From Peribacillus psychrosaccharolyticus ATCC 23296 (GTDB lineage Bacteria; Bacillota; Bacilli; Bacillales; DSM-1321), in NCBI RefSeq assembly GCF_000305495.1, contig NZ_AJTN02000245.1:1-32509 (forward strand): a stretch of 32,509 bases of DNA, given 5' to 3'. Shown here one piece after another: positions 8,622 through 17,042 of the stretch. A program made the position numbers and the translations under genes. The first letter of the stretch is position 1, and every line of letters starts with the position of its first letter. The notes beneath the pieces were generated by a model. It was not told where the DNA came from and did no database searches. It was given only the letters and a program-made list of their open reading frames with translations.

Positions 8622-9707
8622 ATGAGAAAAGGTGTTAGGACATCTATCTTGGCGTTTACCTTAATCTGCTTGCTGTTAACCACCTCTTGCGGCGTAAGAC
8701 CTGAAAATAATTTAATTGAAGAAATCGCTCCCGTAATTTTTTGGTACGTAAAAAAAGGCGAAAACAAAAATTTGAAGATTAGCACGGCCGTTCCACCCAT
8801 ACTAAAGGAGAAGAAGCAATTGTTCTCTCTTCAAGTTAACCTTTTAAAACAAGGTGCAAAAGATTTTAATTTGATTTATTATCGAGAAATGAAAGTTGGT
8901 CAGCTTCGTATGATTTTTATTGATGAACAAGTTGCGAAAAAGGGGATTGCGAAAATAGTGGATAGCTTATTGATTGATCCAGATACTTCTCAGCGATTGT
9001 TCATTGTTATTGTAACAGGAGATTTTGAGGGCTATTTAAAAAAGCAAATGAAAGATAAAGAGAATGCAGAATATTATCTATATCGAATGCTTAAACATTA
9101 TGAAGATCAAAATCAAGGTGAATTAACTCCAATTAATTTGCATGAGTATAAGAAAATGCTTTATACCCCATACACAGATCCGTATATACCTGTCTTTAAA
9201 GCTGATCAACAAAATTTTAGTTATGAAGGTACAGCCATTTTTAAAAAAGATACATTAGTAAAAACACTAACTAAAATGGATGATCAAGTATTTCAATTGG
9301 TGGGTACCGACAATTACCTGAAATATTTAGCAATCCCAAAACTTTCTGTTGTATTAGGACGTGTTCACACAGCTGTGGATTTCAACTTAAACAGTTCTTA
9401 TTCTAAGTTGTTCATTAAGGTCAAGATGATGGGCAGACTCGAGGATTATCAAGGTGAAAATGGGATGAACGATAAAAATATTGAGAAAATGAAGTCAACC
9501 ATCGAAGCTTTTATGGAAGAGCGTACAAAGAAGTTAATGAAGAAAATGCAGCATATGCATACGGATCCGTTTCAAATAGGGACCCACACAATCACCCCAT
9601 TTGGTAAAACGTTAACCGATAAAGAATGGTATAAAAAGTGGGAGAACATGGATATAGATGTGAAGTATGAACTTCAATTGGGACCTTTACCAAGAGAGTC
9701 AAAATAG
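8622..9707 (+). CDS. Ger(x)C family spore germination lipoprotein, C subunit
   Basis: This is the lipoprotein subunit of the germinant receptor. The signal peptide ends in a lipobox LTTSCG with the lipidated Cys at residue 23. The mature part carries the GerAC-type C-terminal region, including GKVHTAVDFNLNSSY-like and ITPFGKTLTDKEWYKKWEN segments, at the normal length of about 360 residues. The start is fixed by AGGAGGAGG immediately upstream, within the end of the B gene. A, B and C subunits are all intact, so the receptor is probably functional. The stop codon overlaps a ribosome binding site for the 21-codon ORF that follows. Confidence 0.92.
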   Translation: MRKGVRTSILAFTLICLLLTTSCGVRPENNLIEEIAPVIFWYVKKGENKNLKISTAVPPILKEKKQLFSLQVNLLKQGAKDFNLIYYREMKVGQLRMIFIDEQVAKKGIAKIVDSLLIDPDTSQRLFIVIVTGDFEGYLKKQMKDKENAEYYLYRMLKHYEDQNQGELTPINLHEYKKMLYTPYTDPYIPVFKADQQNFSYEGTAIFKKDTLVKTLTKMDDQVFQLVGTDNYLKYLAIPKLSVVLGRVHTAVDFNLNSSYSKLFIKVKMMGRLEDYQGENGMNDKNIEKMKSTIEAFMEERTKKLMKKMQHMHTDPFQIGTHTITPFGKTLTDKEWYKKWENMDIDVKYELQLGPLPRESK

Positions 9708-9715
9708 GAGCATTT

Positions 9716-9781
9716 ATGTTAGTCAAAAAGCGAAGTATCTTTCCTCGACTAGGCTTAAAATATTCCAAATGGGGTATATAG
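9716..9781 (+). CDS. Possible 21-aa basic peptide directly after gerC
   Basis: An ATG at 9716 follows AGGAG (6-base spacing), which itself overlaps the TAG of the C subunit. It encodes a short basic peptide beginning MLVKKRSIFPRL and ending KWGI. The spacing and ribosome binding site suggest translation as part of the operon, but at 21 codons chance is a real alternative. I recognise no family. Confidence 0.3.
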   Translation: MLVKKRSIFPRLGLKYSKWGI

Positions 9782-9807
9782 TAATAGTCGAAGTGGAGGA
9801 GAAGCCA

Positions 9808-10041
9808 ATGGCCGAACATTGTACGTTACACATACGTGGAAAAAAAATTGTGATTTCTTCTTTGTTTAATAATAAATACGGGGAATGGATTTCGTGTGCA
9901 AAAATCCCCAACAGTTCTGTAATTGCCTATTGCCGAGATGAAAGTCGAGTACGTGCTGAAGCAGTATGTACGAGTCGATTACTCATTACTCTTGATGATT
10001 ATATTTTAGATGAAAATGATTTAATGGAAATAGATCAATAA
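9808..10041 (+). CDS. Small protein of unknown function downstream of the germinant receptor (77 aa)
   Basis: The ATG at 9808 has a strong GGAGGAG site eight bases upstream; a longer in-frame reading from 9667 overlaps gerC and has no such site, so the 77-residue form is preferred. The protein has three Cys residues (CTLHIRGKK, ISCAKIP, AYCRDES) plus a fourth in AVCTS, no membrane segment and an acidic end. I do not recognise the family. It shares the strand and terminator of the ger operon and no clear promoter separates them, so it may be co-expressed in the forespore. Confidence 0.6.
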   Translation: MAEHCTLHIRGKKIVISSLFNNKYGEWISCAKIPNSSVIAYCRDESRVRAEAVCTSRLLITLDDYILDENDLMEIDQ

Positions 10042-10062
10042 AAAGGAATATGTTTTCCTTAA

Positions 10063-10117
10063 AAAAAACCGAATCGCACACCGCTTATTTTTCCTAGCGG
10101 CTGTGATTCGGTTTTTT
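10063..10117. terminator. Bidirectional terminator between the ger operon and the nucleoside transporter
   Basis: A long imperfect stem pairs CCGAATC and CCGCT on the left with AGCGG and GATTCGG on the right, flanked by A-run and T-run on both sides. It serves the two convergent genes. Confidence 0.85.
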
Positions 10118-10126
10118 TATATGAAT

Positions 10127-11320
10127 TTACCAAACGAATAAACCAACAATCATAGCACTTAAGAGGGAAACAGCCATTCCGCTAAGAAGCAATTTCCAAA
10201 CGTTTTTCCCAATAATTTTTGATTTTTCTTCATCCAGGATAGAATTAAATGTTCCATAAATCATCCCAACTGTACTAAAGTTAGCAAAGGAAGTTAGGAA
10301 AGTCACTGCAACGGCCACTGTATGAGGGGCTAAGTGATCAAGTTGACCTTTTAAATCAAGTAAGGCGACAAATTCATTAGTAGCTAGTTTAATTCCCATT
10401 AACTGAGCGACATACATGGCATCACTACCAGATAATCCAAGCAAGAAAGCAAAAGGGCTGAAAAGGATAGAGAAAATCTTTTGTACGGTTAATCCATCTA
10501 TGAAGAAGCTTAATATCCCGTTAACACCGGCGGTTAATGCCACATAGCCAATAACCATAGCCATGATAACAATGACCATTTTTACTCCAACGAGCATACT
10601 GTCTGAAATGGTAGAAAAGAAATCTTTTCGTTCTTCTTTAGTAGGAACATACACAATATCTTCTTCTTTACTCACGTTAACTGGGTTTAGCATGCTGGCA
10701 ATGAGCAGCGCATTTAAACAGTTTAATGGAATAGCAGCAAAGACATAGGCAGCTGGGACCATTGATAGGTAAGCACCAATAATAGATCCACTGATACTGC
10801 TCATACTCATGATACCAAATGTCAGTAAGCGCTGATTTCCGATAACAGTCAGTTGTTGACGGAGAACAGCGAGCGCTTCGGTGTTACCAAGAAACATCAT
10901 TTGGATTGAAAAGAAACTTTCAAGCTTAGGAAGCCCAGAGATTTTGGAAATCATCCAGCCGACTTTATCAATAATCCAGGTCATGATTCCAAAGTACGAT
11001 AAAATATCAAAGAACGTAATAATAAAAATAATAGGCATTAGAGCGCTGAAAAAGAAATCAATCTGTTCATTTGCCATGACAGAAGGAAAAACAAACGAAA
11101 TACCGTCATTAGCACATGAAATTAACCAAGTAAAGAAAGAGGCAATCTGATTAATAACCCATGAGCCAATGGTAGTTGATAACATAAACCAAGTGATCAG
11201 CAATTCTACAACCAACAAGGTTATTATCGCTTTCCATTTAAGATTTTTTTTATTAGGTGAACAAAGGTAAATGATGCTCATTACAACCAATACACCTAGC
11301 ATATTTAATAAGAAATACAT
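10127..11320 (-). CDS. CNT-family nucleoside:H+ symporter (NupC/NupG type)
   Basis: This is a 397-residue concentrative nucleoside transporter in the cytoplasmic membrane. Family signatures include FFDILSYFGIMTWIIDKVGW, FLGNTEALAVLRQQL and SFANFSTVGMIYGTF; hydrophobic segments cover the protein in the usual order (Nucleos_tra2 N, gate and C regions). The minus-strand start ATG is preceded by AAAAAGGATGATATC. A guanine-class riboswitch and a terminator lie in its leader, which points to a purine nucleoside importer like Bacillus subtilis NupG (YxjA) rather than the pyrimidine-type NupC; the substrate preference is inferred from this regulation. It is monocistronic. Confidence 0.9.
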   Translation of the reverse strand: MYFLLNMLGVLVVMSIIYLCSPNKKNLKWKAIITLLVVELLITWFMLSTTIGSWVINQIASFFTWLISCANDGISFVFPSVMANEQIDFFFSALMPIIFIITFFDILSYFGIMTWIIDKVGWMISKISGLPKLESFFSIQMMFLGNTEALAVLRQQLTVIGNQRLLTFGIMSMSSISGSIIGAYLSMVPAAYVFAAIPLNCLNALLIASMLNPVNVSKEEDIVYVPTKEERKDFFSTISDSMLVGVKMVIVIMAMVIGYVALTAGVNGILSFFIDGLTVQKIFSILFSPFAFLLGLSGSDAMYVAQLMGIKLATNEFVALLDLKGQLDHLAPHTVAVAVTFLTSFANFSTVGMIYGTFNSILDEEKSKIIGKNVWKLLLSGMAVSLLSAMIVGLFVW

Positions 11321-11350
11321 GATATCATCCTTTTTATTTTAATAGAAAAC

Positions 11351-11414
11351 AACAAAAAGCTCTTATTTTTTCACACTTTGGCCATAGGACAGAAAGTGTG
11401 AAAAAATAAGAGCT
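11351..11414 (-). terminator. Leader terminator of the nucleoside transporter gene
   Basis: A perfect 22-bp inverted repeat (11393-11414 with 11358-11379) with a 13-nt loop is followed on the minus strand by TTTTTG and TTTT. It lies between the riboswitch aptamer and the coding sequence, 31 bases before the start codon, so it is probably the expression platform. The stem is AT-rich. Confidence 0.75.
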
Positions 11415-11512
11415 GAAACAAAACATAGCAGGTTAAATATTCCTCAATAAAGCGAAAGCCGATGGAGGAAATGGTAACATACACGTTTCTTCGTCTTATA
11501 TCATTCAAACTT

Positions 11513-11582
11513 CCTTGTAGTCCGGCAATTTTCGGCAGCCAGGTAGAAACTATCAGACCATTTTCACTGATATTATACAAGG
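11513..11582 (-). promoter_or_regulatory. Purine (guanine-class) riboswitch aptamer
   Basis: On the minus strand P1 is CCTTGTA (11582-11576) paired with TACAAGG (11519-11513). In between are TATAAT at J1/2, an ATCAG/CTGAT P2 with an AAAATGG loop, the invariant J2/3 AGTTTCTACC, a CTGGC/GCCGG P3 with CCGAAAA in its loop, and J3/1 GGAC. The specificity base (position 74 in xpt numbering) is C, opposite + strand G 11520, which is the guanine/hypoxanthine class; a U there would mean adenine. Guanine binding is known to favour termination in this type of leader, shutting off nucleoside import when purines are plentiful. Confidence 0.93.
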
Positions 11583-11617
11583 ATATTAATGTTGCGCATT
11601 TGGTAGGAATGTTTATT

Positions 11618-11646
11618 AGTTTAATTGAATTCAATGGGGATTACAA
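11618..11646 (-). promoter_or_regulatory. Likely promoter of the riboswitch-controlled transporter
   Basis: On the minus strand TTGTAA (11646-11641), a 17-base spacer and TAAACT (11623-11618) lie about 30 bases before the aptamer. The match is moderate. Confidence 0.45.
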
Positions 11647-11720
11647 TAGAAAGATTGAAGTTTAGAATAGTTGTATTAGTATAACTTTTCAGTCAATATA
11701 GGGGCAGATTAAGTCCGAAG

Positions 11721-11757
11721 AAAAGAAAAAAGATTGTAGAGAAAATGTTCTCTACAA
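11721..11757 (-). terminator. Terminator of the araBDA operon
   Basis: On the minus strand TTGTAGAG and CTCTACAA form an 8-bp stem over an 8-nt loop, then TCTTTTTTCTTTTC. It follows the araA stop by 14 bases. Confidence 0.85.
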
Positions 11758-11771
11758 CCTCTGACTTTATG

Positions 11772-13195
11772 TTATTGAATAACTATGGTTTCAAGATCAA
11801 CCATTTTCGCCCAATCTGAGATTTGTTCGACTGTAAGGGAGAGAGAGAGAACAGTATGGTGACCGCCGCCCGATTCGATCCAGCTTTTGACTCCATCTTT
11901 AAAGTTTGGTTTTGGTTCCCAAATCACTTTAGCTACTGGTAAATGAGGTGTTTCATTTTCTGGCTCGACTGCACTAATTGCGTTCACGATAAGTCGATAA
12001 TTGGTTCCTAAATCCAGCATAGATACAACGATACCTTCTCCACCAGCACCATTAAAAACTAAGCGCGCTGGATCGTCCTTATTCCCAATACCCAGCGGTT
12101 GAACGACCACTTTTGGTTTGCTGGCTGAAAGAGTAGGATCCACTTCAAGCATATGTGAACCAATAATTCGTTCTTTGCCTGTGCTCAAGTCATATGTGTA
12201 ATCTTCCATAAAACCGGTTTGAATATTGTTTGCCATGACCTTCATTAAGCGGTCAAGGGCAGCTGTTTTCCAGTCTCCTTCACCAGCAAAACCGTATCCT
12301 TCTGCGTTTAATCGTTGTACTGCAAGTCCTGGTAATTGCTTCATACCATGCAAATCTTCAAAGTTTGTTGTGAAAGCTGTGTAGCCGCCATTTTCAAGGA
12401 AACGACGCAGGCCAATTTCAATTTTAGCTTGTTCTTTCACATGTTCTTCGAAATATTCTGGATCATTATTGCCAAGTTCAAAATCATATTGATTTTGATA
12501 GTCTTGATAGGTTTGATTGATTTCTTCTTCTGTAACTTCGTTCATCACAGCGACTAGATCACCAATACCATAGTAATCAACTGTCCAGCCAAATTGAATT
12601 TGTGCTTCAACTTTGTCACCTTCAGTTACCGCAACATGTCTCATATTATCGCCAAAACGAGCTACTTTAAGCTGTGTCGAGTAGTCATAGCCAATCGCAA
12701 CATTCATCCAGTCATTAATTTCCTTTTGGGTATCATCATTTTTCCAGTAGCCGACAACGGTTTTATTATTTTTCTTCAGACGAGCGTTGATAAATCCGTA
12801 TTCACGATCCCCATGTGCACTTTGATTTAAATTCATAAAGTCCATATCAATCGTCGACCAAGGTACCTCTTGGTTATATTGTGTGGCTAAATGAAGCAGC
12901 GGCTTTTGCAGTAATTTAGTACCGGTAATCCACATTTTAGCAGGAGAAAATGTATGCATCCATGTAATTATGCCGGCTGCTTTATCATGGAAGTTTACTT
13001 CTTTCATAATTTTCGTGATTTCATCTGCTGAGGTAGCTAGCGATTTGAAATGAATTGGATAGGCTAGTTTACCAGATTGATTGAGCTGTTCCGTCATATC
13101 TAAGGCATGTTTTTCTACCTCTTTTAATGCTTCTTCACCATAAAGACTTTGACTTCCTACAACAAACCAAAATTCTTTTTTTCAGTTTTTAACAT
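11772..13195 (-). CDS. araA: L-arabinose isomerase (frameshift near the N-terminus)
   Basis: AraA isomerises L-arabinose to L-ribulose in the cytosol using Mn2+. The continuous frame begins at 13097, but the missing N-terminus is present in another frame: from ATG 13195 the sequence reads MLKTEKK and then, after adding one A to the seven-A run (+ strand T run 13176-13182 region), [20 protein letters not shown], the conserved AraA start. Corrected, the protein is 474 residues, a normal AraA length. Conserved parts such as [34 protein letters not shown] and the terminal [11 protein letters not shown] are intact. The start overlaps the araD stop by 14 bases, typical of a coupled operon gene. The defect is one base in a homopolymer. 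Confidence 0.93.
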
Positions 13196-13916
13196 TTCCG
13201 CTCACTCCGTCCATCATTGATTTTTTCTGACCATAATAGGCATTTGCTCCATGTTTCCGATTAAAATGCTTGTCTAAGAGAGTCTGGTCCATCCGAATGC
13301 AATGTGGATTTAACTGCAAGGAATGATACGTCATCTTTGCAACTTCCTCTAGTACGACAGCATTATGTACAGCATTTTTTGCATCTGTTCCCCATGTGAA
13401 GGGACCATGATCATTCACGAGTACGCCTGGGACACGATTAGGGTCTAGACCATTCACGTTAAATGTTTCAACAATGACATCACCGGTTTGTTTTTCATAA
13501 TCTCTTTCAATTTCTGATTTTGTCATGGCTCTTGTTACGGGAATATCTCCATAAAAATAATCGGCTTGAGTAGTACCTGCAGCGGGAATTTCTACACCTG
13601 CTTGAGCAAAGGATACAGCCCAAGGAGAATGGGTATGTACGATTCCGCCAATTTCTTTGAACTCTTGATAAAGTCTTAGGTGTGTAGCCGTATCGCTTGA
13701 TGGATTGTATTTACCTTCAATCAGATGACCGTCAAGATCCACAACTACCATATCTTCAGCTTGTAATTTGTTGTATTCAATACCGCTTGGTTTAATTACA
13801 ACAAACCCGCTTTCTCGGTCAATGGCACTTACGTTGCCCCATGTAAAAGTAACGAGCTGATATTCAGGTAATAGCATGTTTGCTTGATAGACTTGTAGTT
13901 TTAGTTGTTCTAGCAT
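13182..13916 (-). CDS. araD: L-ribulose-5-phosphate 4-epimerase
   Basis: AraD epimerises L-ribulose 5-phosphate to D-xylulose 5-phosphate, feeding the pentose phosphate pathway. The 244-residue class II aldolase-fold protein shows the phosphate-binding TWGNVSA and KPSG motifs, SSDT, the zinc ligands HTHS and the late NDHGPFTWG motif. The ATG at 13916 lies within the end of araB (7-base overlap, AGAAGG site upstream), and its own stop overlaps araA. Operon order B-D-A differs from Bacillus subtilis (A-B-D). It is slightly longer at the C-terminus than the 229-residue B. subtilis protein. Confidence 0.95.
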   Translation of the reverse strand: MLEQLKLQVYQANMLLPEYQLVTFTWGNVSAIDRESGFVVIKPSGIEYNKLQAEDMVVVDLDGHLIEGKYNPSSDTATHLRLYQEFKEIGGIVHTHSPWAVSFAQAGVEIPAAGTTQADYFYGDIPVTRAMTKSEIERDYEKQTGDVIVETFNVNGLDPNRVPGVLVNDHGPFTWGTDAKNAVHNAVVLEEVAKMTYHSLQLNPHCIRMDQTLLDKHFNRKHGANAYYGQKKSMMDGVSGNVKN

Positions 13917-15601
13917 ACATTTACGCCTTCTTTCTTGCTTGTTGCTTTCAACTTTTTCAACCTTTTCATAACATCGTTCTCTCCTCGGCCAAAATAATCG
14001 TGGAGTTTCACATACTCCTGATAAATGAGTTCATATCTTTCCATATTTTGAGGAATCGGGATTACTTTTTTATCTTGTATACGTGCAATATTTGCAGCAG
14101 CTTCTTCAATCGTTGTAAAACCGCCAGCTTCTTTTCCAGCAGCGACAGCAGCAAACATGGCTGCTCCGATAGCGGGAGCTTGAAGATGTTCCGCTATTGA
14201 AATTTCTTTTTGTGTAATATCAGCATATATTTGATTAAGCATTTGATTTTTATGAGGTAATCCTCCGCAAACCATTAACTGATTGATTTCCACGCCAGCT
14301 TTCTTAAAGGTATCAATCACCAAGCGTTTACCAAAGGCAGTCGCTTCGATTAAAGCACGATAGATTTCTTCTGGCTTTGTACCAAGTGTCATCCCAAGAA
14401 TCAGACCAGTTAAATCGGTATCAACAAGCACAGATCGATTTCCATTCCACCAATCGAGTGCAAGCAGGCCGCTTTCTCCAATCGCTAACTGGTTTGCTTT
14501 TTCTTCTAACAGCTGATGAATACTGATGTTTTTTTGCTTCGCTTCTTCAAAATAAGAAGCAGGAACTTGTGTATCAACAAACCATGCAAAGATATCCCCT
14601 ACAGCATTTTGGCCGGATTCATACGCATAGTAGCCTGGAACCGCGCCGTTTTTTACTACTCCGCACATTCCTGGGACAAAGACTTCTTTATCAGAAAGGG
14701 TGATATCACAGGTTGAGGTGCCCATAATATTCAGCATTGTCCCGCTGTTTATAACGCCAGTCGGAGCGACTGAAACATGTGCATCAACATTCCCTACACA
14801 GACAGCAATACCAGGTAATAGTCCCATTTGTTGAGCCATTTCCGCTGTTAATTCTCCAGCCTTAGAACCAACTGGAAGTAAGTCTGTACCTAGTTTTTCA
14901 GACACGACCTGTTCAAGTCGAGGATCCAAAGCTTTGAAAAAAGAAGGATCAGGATAGCCGGTGTCTTCGCTCCACATGGCTTTATATCCGGCAGTACATG
15001 AATTACGGGTTTCTTTCCCAGTCATTTGCCACGTAATCCAATCAGTTGCTTCAATAAATCCATCCATTTCCTGATAAATCTCAGGATCTTCGTCAAGTAT
15101 TTGCATCAGTTTTGGAAAAAGCCATTCGGAGGATATCTTCCCGCCATACCGAGCTAAAAATGGTTCTTTCCGTTCTTCGGCTATCTTATTTAATTTATCA
15201 GCTGCGTATTGAGCAGCATGGTGCTTCCAAAGTTTTACCCAAGCATGAGGACGATTACGAAACGCTGGCAGCTCGCATAGTGGAGTTCCGTCGTTTTTTA
15301 CTGGCAATACGGTACATGCAGTGAAATCAACCCCGATTGATATGATTTCTTCTTTTGCTAGTTTGCTTGATGAAATCGCTTCCTTTACAGAGTCAATTAA
15401 GCATGTTACATAATCTCTCGGGTTCTGCAGGGCCCAATCTTTTCCTAAAGGGATCGATGTGTTAGGCAGATGGTTAGTGATGACAGCATCTGGATAATCT
15501 TTTACCGCTGAAGCAATGATATTTCCTGTTTTAAGATCCACAATGACAGATCTAGCTGACAATGAACCGAAATCTACTCCTATTGAATAGGTACTAGTCA
15601 T
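13910..15601 (-). CDS. araB: Ribulokinase
   Basis: AraB phosphorylates L-ribulose with ATP. It is an FGGY-family kinase of 563 residues with the N-terminal ATPase motif [17 protein letters not shown], the VDFTACT motif and the C-terminal [20 protein letters not shown] region typical of bacterial ribulokinases. Two ATGs are close together (15610 and 15601); AAAGG touches the first and sits nine bases before the second, so 15601 is preferred. It is the first gene of araBDA. Its promoter contains an AraR-type box, and a cre-like site lies just downstream of the promoter. Confidence 0.95.
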   Translation of the reverse strand: MTSTYSIGVDFGSLSARSVIVDLKTGNIIASAVKDYPDAVITNHLPNTSIPLGKDWALQNPRDYVTCLIDSVKEAISSSKLAKEEIISIGVDFTACTVLPVKNDGTPLCELPAFRNRPHAWVKLWKHHAAQYAADKLNKIAEERKEPFLARYGGKISSEWLFPKLMQILDEDPEIYQEMDGFIEATDWITWQMTGKETRNSCTAGYKAMWSEDTGYPDPSFFKALDPRLEQVVSEKLGTDLLPVGSKAGELTAEMAQQMGLLPGIAVCVGNVDAHVSVAPTGVINSGTMLNIMGTSTCDITLSDKEVFVPGMCGVVKNGAVPGYYAYESGQNAVGDIFAWFVDTQVPASYFEEAKQKNISIHQLLEEKANQLAIGESGLLALDWWNGNRSVLVDTDLTGLILGMTLGTKPEEIYRALIEATAFGKRLVIDTFKKAGVEINQLMVCGGLPHKNQMLNQIYADITQKEISIAEHLQAPAIGAAMFAAVAAGKEAGGFTTIEEAAANIARIQDKKVIPIPQNMERYELIYQEYVKLHDYFGRGENDVMKRLKKLKATSKKEGVNVC

Positions 15602-15616
15602 ATAATTCATCCTTTC

Positions 15617-15632
15617 TAGTAAGCGCTTTCTA
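15617..15632 (-). promoter_or_regulatory. cre-like site (CcpA) in the araB leader
   Basis: On the minus strand TAGAAAGCGCTTACTA is close to the known cre consensus TGWAANCGNTNWCA. It lies between the araB promoter and start codon, where CcpA binding acts as a roadblock. Confidence 0.7.
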
Positions 15633-15639
15633 TAAAAAC

Positions 15640-15668
15640 AATATAATATTTATACGTACAAATGTCAA
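15640..15668 (-). promoter_or_regulatory. araB promoter with AraR operator in its spacer
   Basis: On the minus strand TTGACA (15668-15663) and TATATT (15645-15640) are 17 bases apart. The spacer contains an ATTTGTACGTATAAAT palindrome (15663-15648), an AraR-type box. Bound repressor would cover the RNA polymerase site directly. Confidence 0.82.
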
Positions 15669-15711
15669 TTGAGATTTTTTATATGCATGAATAATACTTA
15701 TTCCGGCTGTC

Positions 15712-15740
15712 TTGTAATCAAACTAGAGAATAGGTATGAT
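15712..15740 (+). promoter_or_regulatory. araR promoter
   Basis: TTGTAA (15712-15717) and TATGAT (15735-15740) are 17 bases apart, 27 bases before the araR start. The nearest AraR-type box is about 50 bases upstream, so it does not overlap this promoter. Confidence 0.6.
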
Positions 15741-15767
15741 ATGAATATTGATTTAAGGAGAGATATC

Positions 15768-16856
15768 ATGCAGCCAAAATATAAAATTGTTATTGAAGAA
15801 ATTAAGTCTTGGCTTTTTGAGGAACAGTTTCTTCCACATCAAAAATTGCCCACCGAGACACAGCTAATGGACCGGTTTTCCGTTAGCAGACACACGGTTA
15901 GGCGGGCTATTGGAGACCTAGAGGTGGAAAATTATCTCTATCGGATTCAAGGGGGAGGCATCTATGCCGCTGATTGGAAGGAAAAACAGACCAATCAAAA
16001 TCCTACTAAAACGATAGCCGTACTAACGACCCATATTGCTGATTATATTTTCCCTAATATTATTGTGGGGATTGAAAAAATATTATCCGAACATTCCTTT
16101 TCCCTTCTCCTGGCCAGTACACATAATGATCCTTTAGTAGAACGTAAAAGCTTAGAGAATTTATTGTCCCAGCCCATTGAAGGGATGATTGTGGAACCAA
16201 CAAAAAGTTCACATCCTAGTCAAAATATCGGAATATATAAGAATATGAAGAATAACCATATCCCTTGTCTGATGATTAATTCTGCTTATCAAGATATTGA
16301 TTTTCCTAGGATTACAATGGATGATTTTAAGGGAGGATACATGGCTACAGAACACCTGTTAGAACTGGGACATGTCGAGATTTTAGGAATCTTCAAAACC
16401 GATGATCAACAGGGAGTTAAGAGGATGAATGGCTTTATTTCCGCTTATCAGCAAAATCCTTCTGTCTCATCAATCGGTCAGTTTATTACCTTTCAAACCA
16501 ATGAAGAGAAAAAAGAATTACCAGAACGAATCAGAGCGGTTCTCAAACACGCCAATAAGCCGACAGGTATTGTTTGTTATAACGACCAAGTAGCTGTCCA
16601 AGTTATTTCTATTGCAAAAGAATTAGGAATTGATGTCCCTAATGAGTTATCCATTGTCGGATACGATGACTCACCAATCGCTAGTATTTTGGATGTAAAG
16701 TTAACGACAATCAGGCATCCTCAAGAACAAATGGGAATAGATGCTGGAAGAATGATTCTTAAACTCATAGAATCGGGTACAAGTGATTTAGATCAATCTA
16801 TTCTTTATGAGCCGGAACTAATTACAAGACAATCTACGAAAGAAATAAAAAGGTAA
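15768..16856 (+). CDS. araR: Arabinose-responsive repressor AraR (GntR N-terminus, LacI/GalR-type sensor)
   Basis: AraR represses arabinose genes and is released by L-arabinose. Residues 1-70 are a GntR winged helix (LPTETQLMDRFSVSRHTVRRAIGDLE), and the rest is a periplasmic-binding-protein-like ligand domain of LacI/GalR type (IAVLTTHIADYIFPNIIVGIE, GYMATEHLLELGH, SIVGYDDSPIAS). ATG 15768 has AAGGAGAG upstream and gives 362 residues, the length of B. subtilis AraR; the longer reading from 15669 lacks a ribosome binding site. It is divergent from araBDA and followed by its own terminator, then araE. The two identical core boxes (TACGTACAAAT) beside araB and araE are its probable targets. Confidence 0.95.
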   Translation: MQPKYKIVIEEIKSWLFEEQFLPHQKLPTETQLMDRFSVSRHTVRRAIGDLEVENYLYRIQGGGIYAADWKEKQTNQNPTKTIAVLTTHIADYIFPNIIVGIEKILSEHSFSLLLASTHNDPLVERKSLENLLSQPIEGMIVEPTKSSHPSQNIGIYKNMKNNHIPCLMINSAYQDIDFPRITMDDFKGGYMATEHLLELGHVEILGIFKTDDQQGVKRMNGFISAYQQNPSVSSIGQFITFQTNEEKKELPERIRAVLKHANKPTGIVCYNDQVAVQVISIAKELGIDVPNELSIVGYDDSPIASILDVKLTTIRHPQEQMGIDAGRMILKLIESGTSDLDQSILYEPELITRQSTKEIKR

Positions 16857-16883
16857 GTACTAATCATTGATTGGTACTTTTTT
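16856..16883 (+). terminator. Terminator after araR
   Basis: AGTACTAATCA (16856-16866) pairs with TGATTGGTACT (16868-16878, one G-U pair), followed by six T. Confidence 0.8.
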
Positions 16884-16898
16884 GTTTATTTTTAGCGC

Positions 16899-16927
16899 TT
16901 GACATTTATACGTACAAATTATAAACT
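16899..16927 (+). promoter_or_regulatory. araE promoter with AraR operator in its spacer
   Basis: TTGACA (16899-16904) and TAAACT (16922-16927) are 17 bases apart, and the spacer is almost entirely ATTTATACGTACAAAT (16904-16919), identical to the + strand reading of the box at araB. Confidence 0.85.
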
Positions 16928-16933
16928 CAATTC

Positions 16934-16947
16934 GAGAAAGCGCTTCC
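16934..16947 (+). promoter_or_regulatory. cre-like site downstream of the araE promoter
   Basis: GAGAAAGCGCTTCC resembles the cre consensus and lies at about the transcription start of araE, mirroring the cre-like site at araB. Confidence 0.6.
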
Positions 16948-17042
16948 TGTTTACTGAATATTCATTTAGCAAAGGTTACAAGCTGTACAGGGAGAGTGAT
17001 TTATTTTTTCACCAAATACACCTACGAATTGAGGGACAGAAG

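Noticed and set aside
15669-15767. Extended N-terminus of AraR
   Set aside because: It covers the araR promoter and lacks a ribosome binding site; ATG 15768 gives the standard 362 residues.
16899-17042. Extended N-terminus of AraE
   Set aside because: It would start within the promoter itself; the family begins near residue 49 of that reading.
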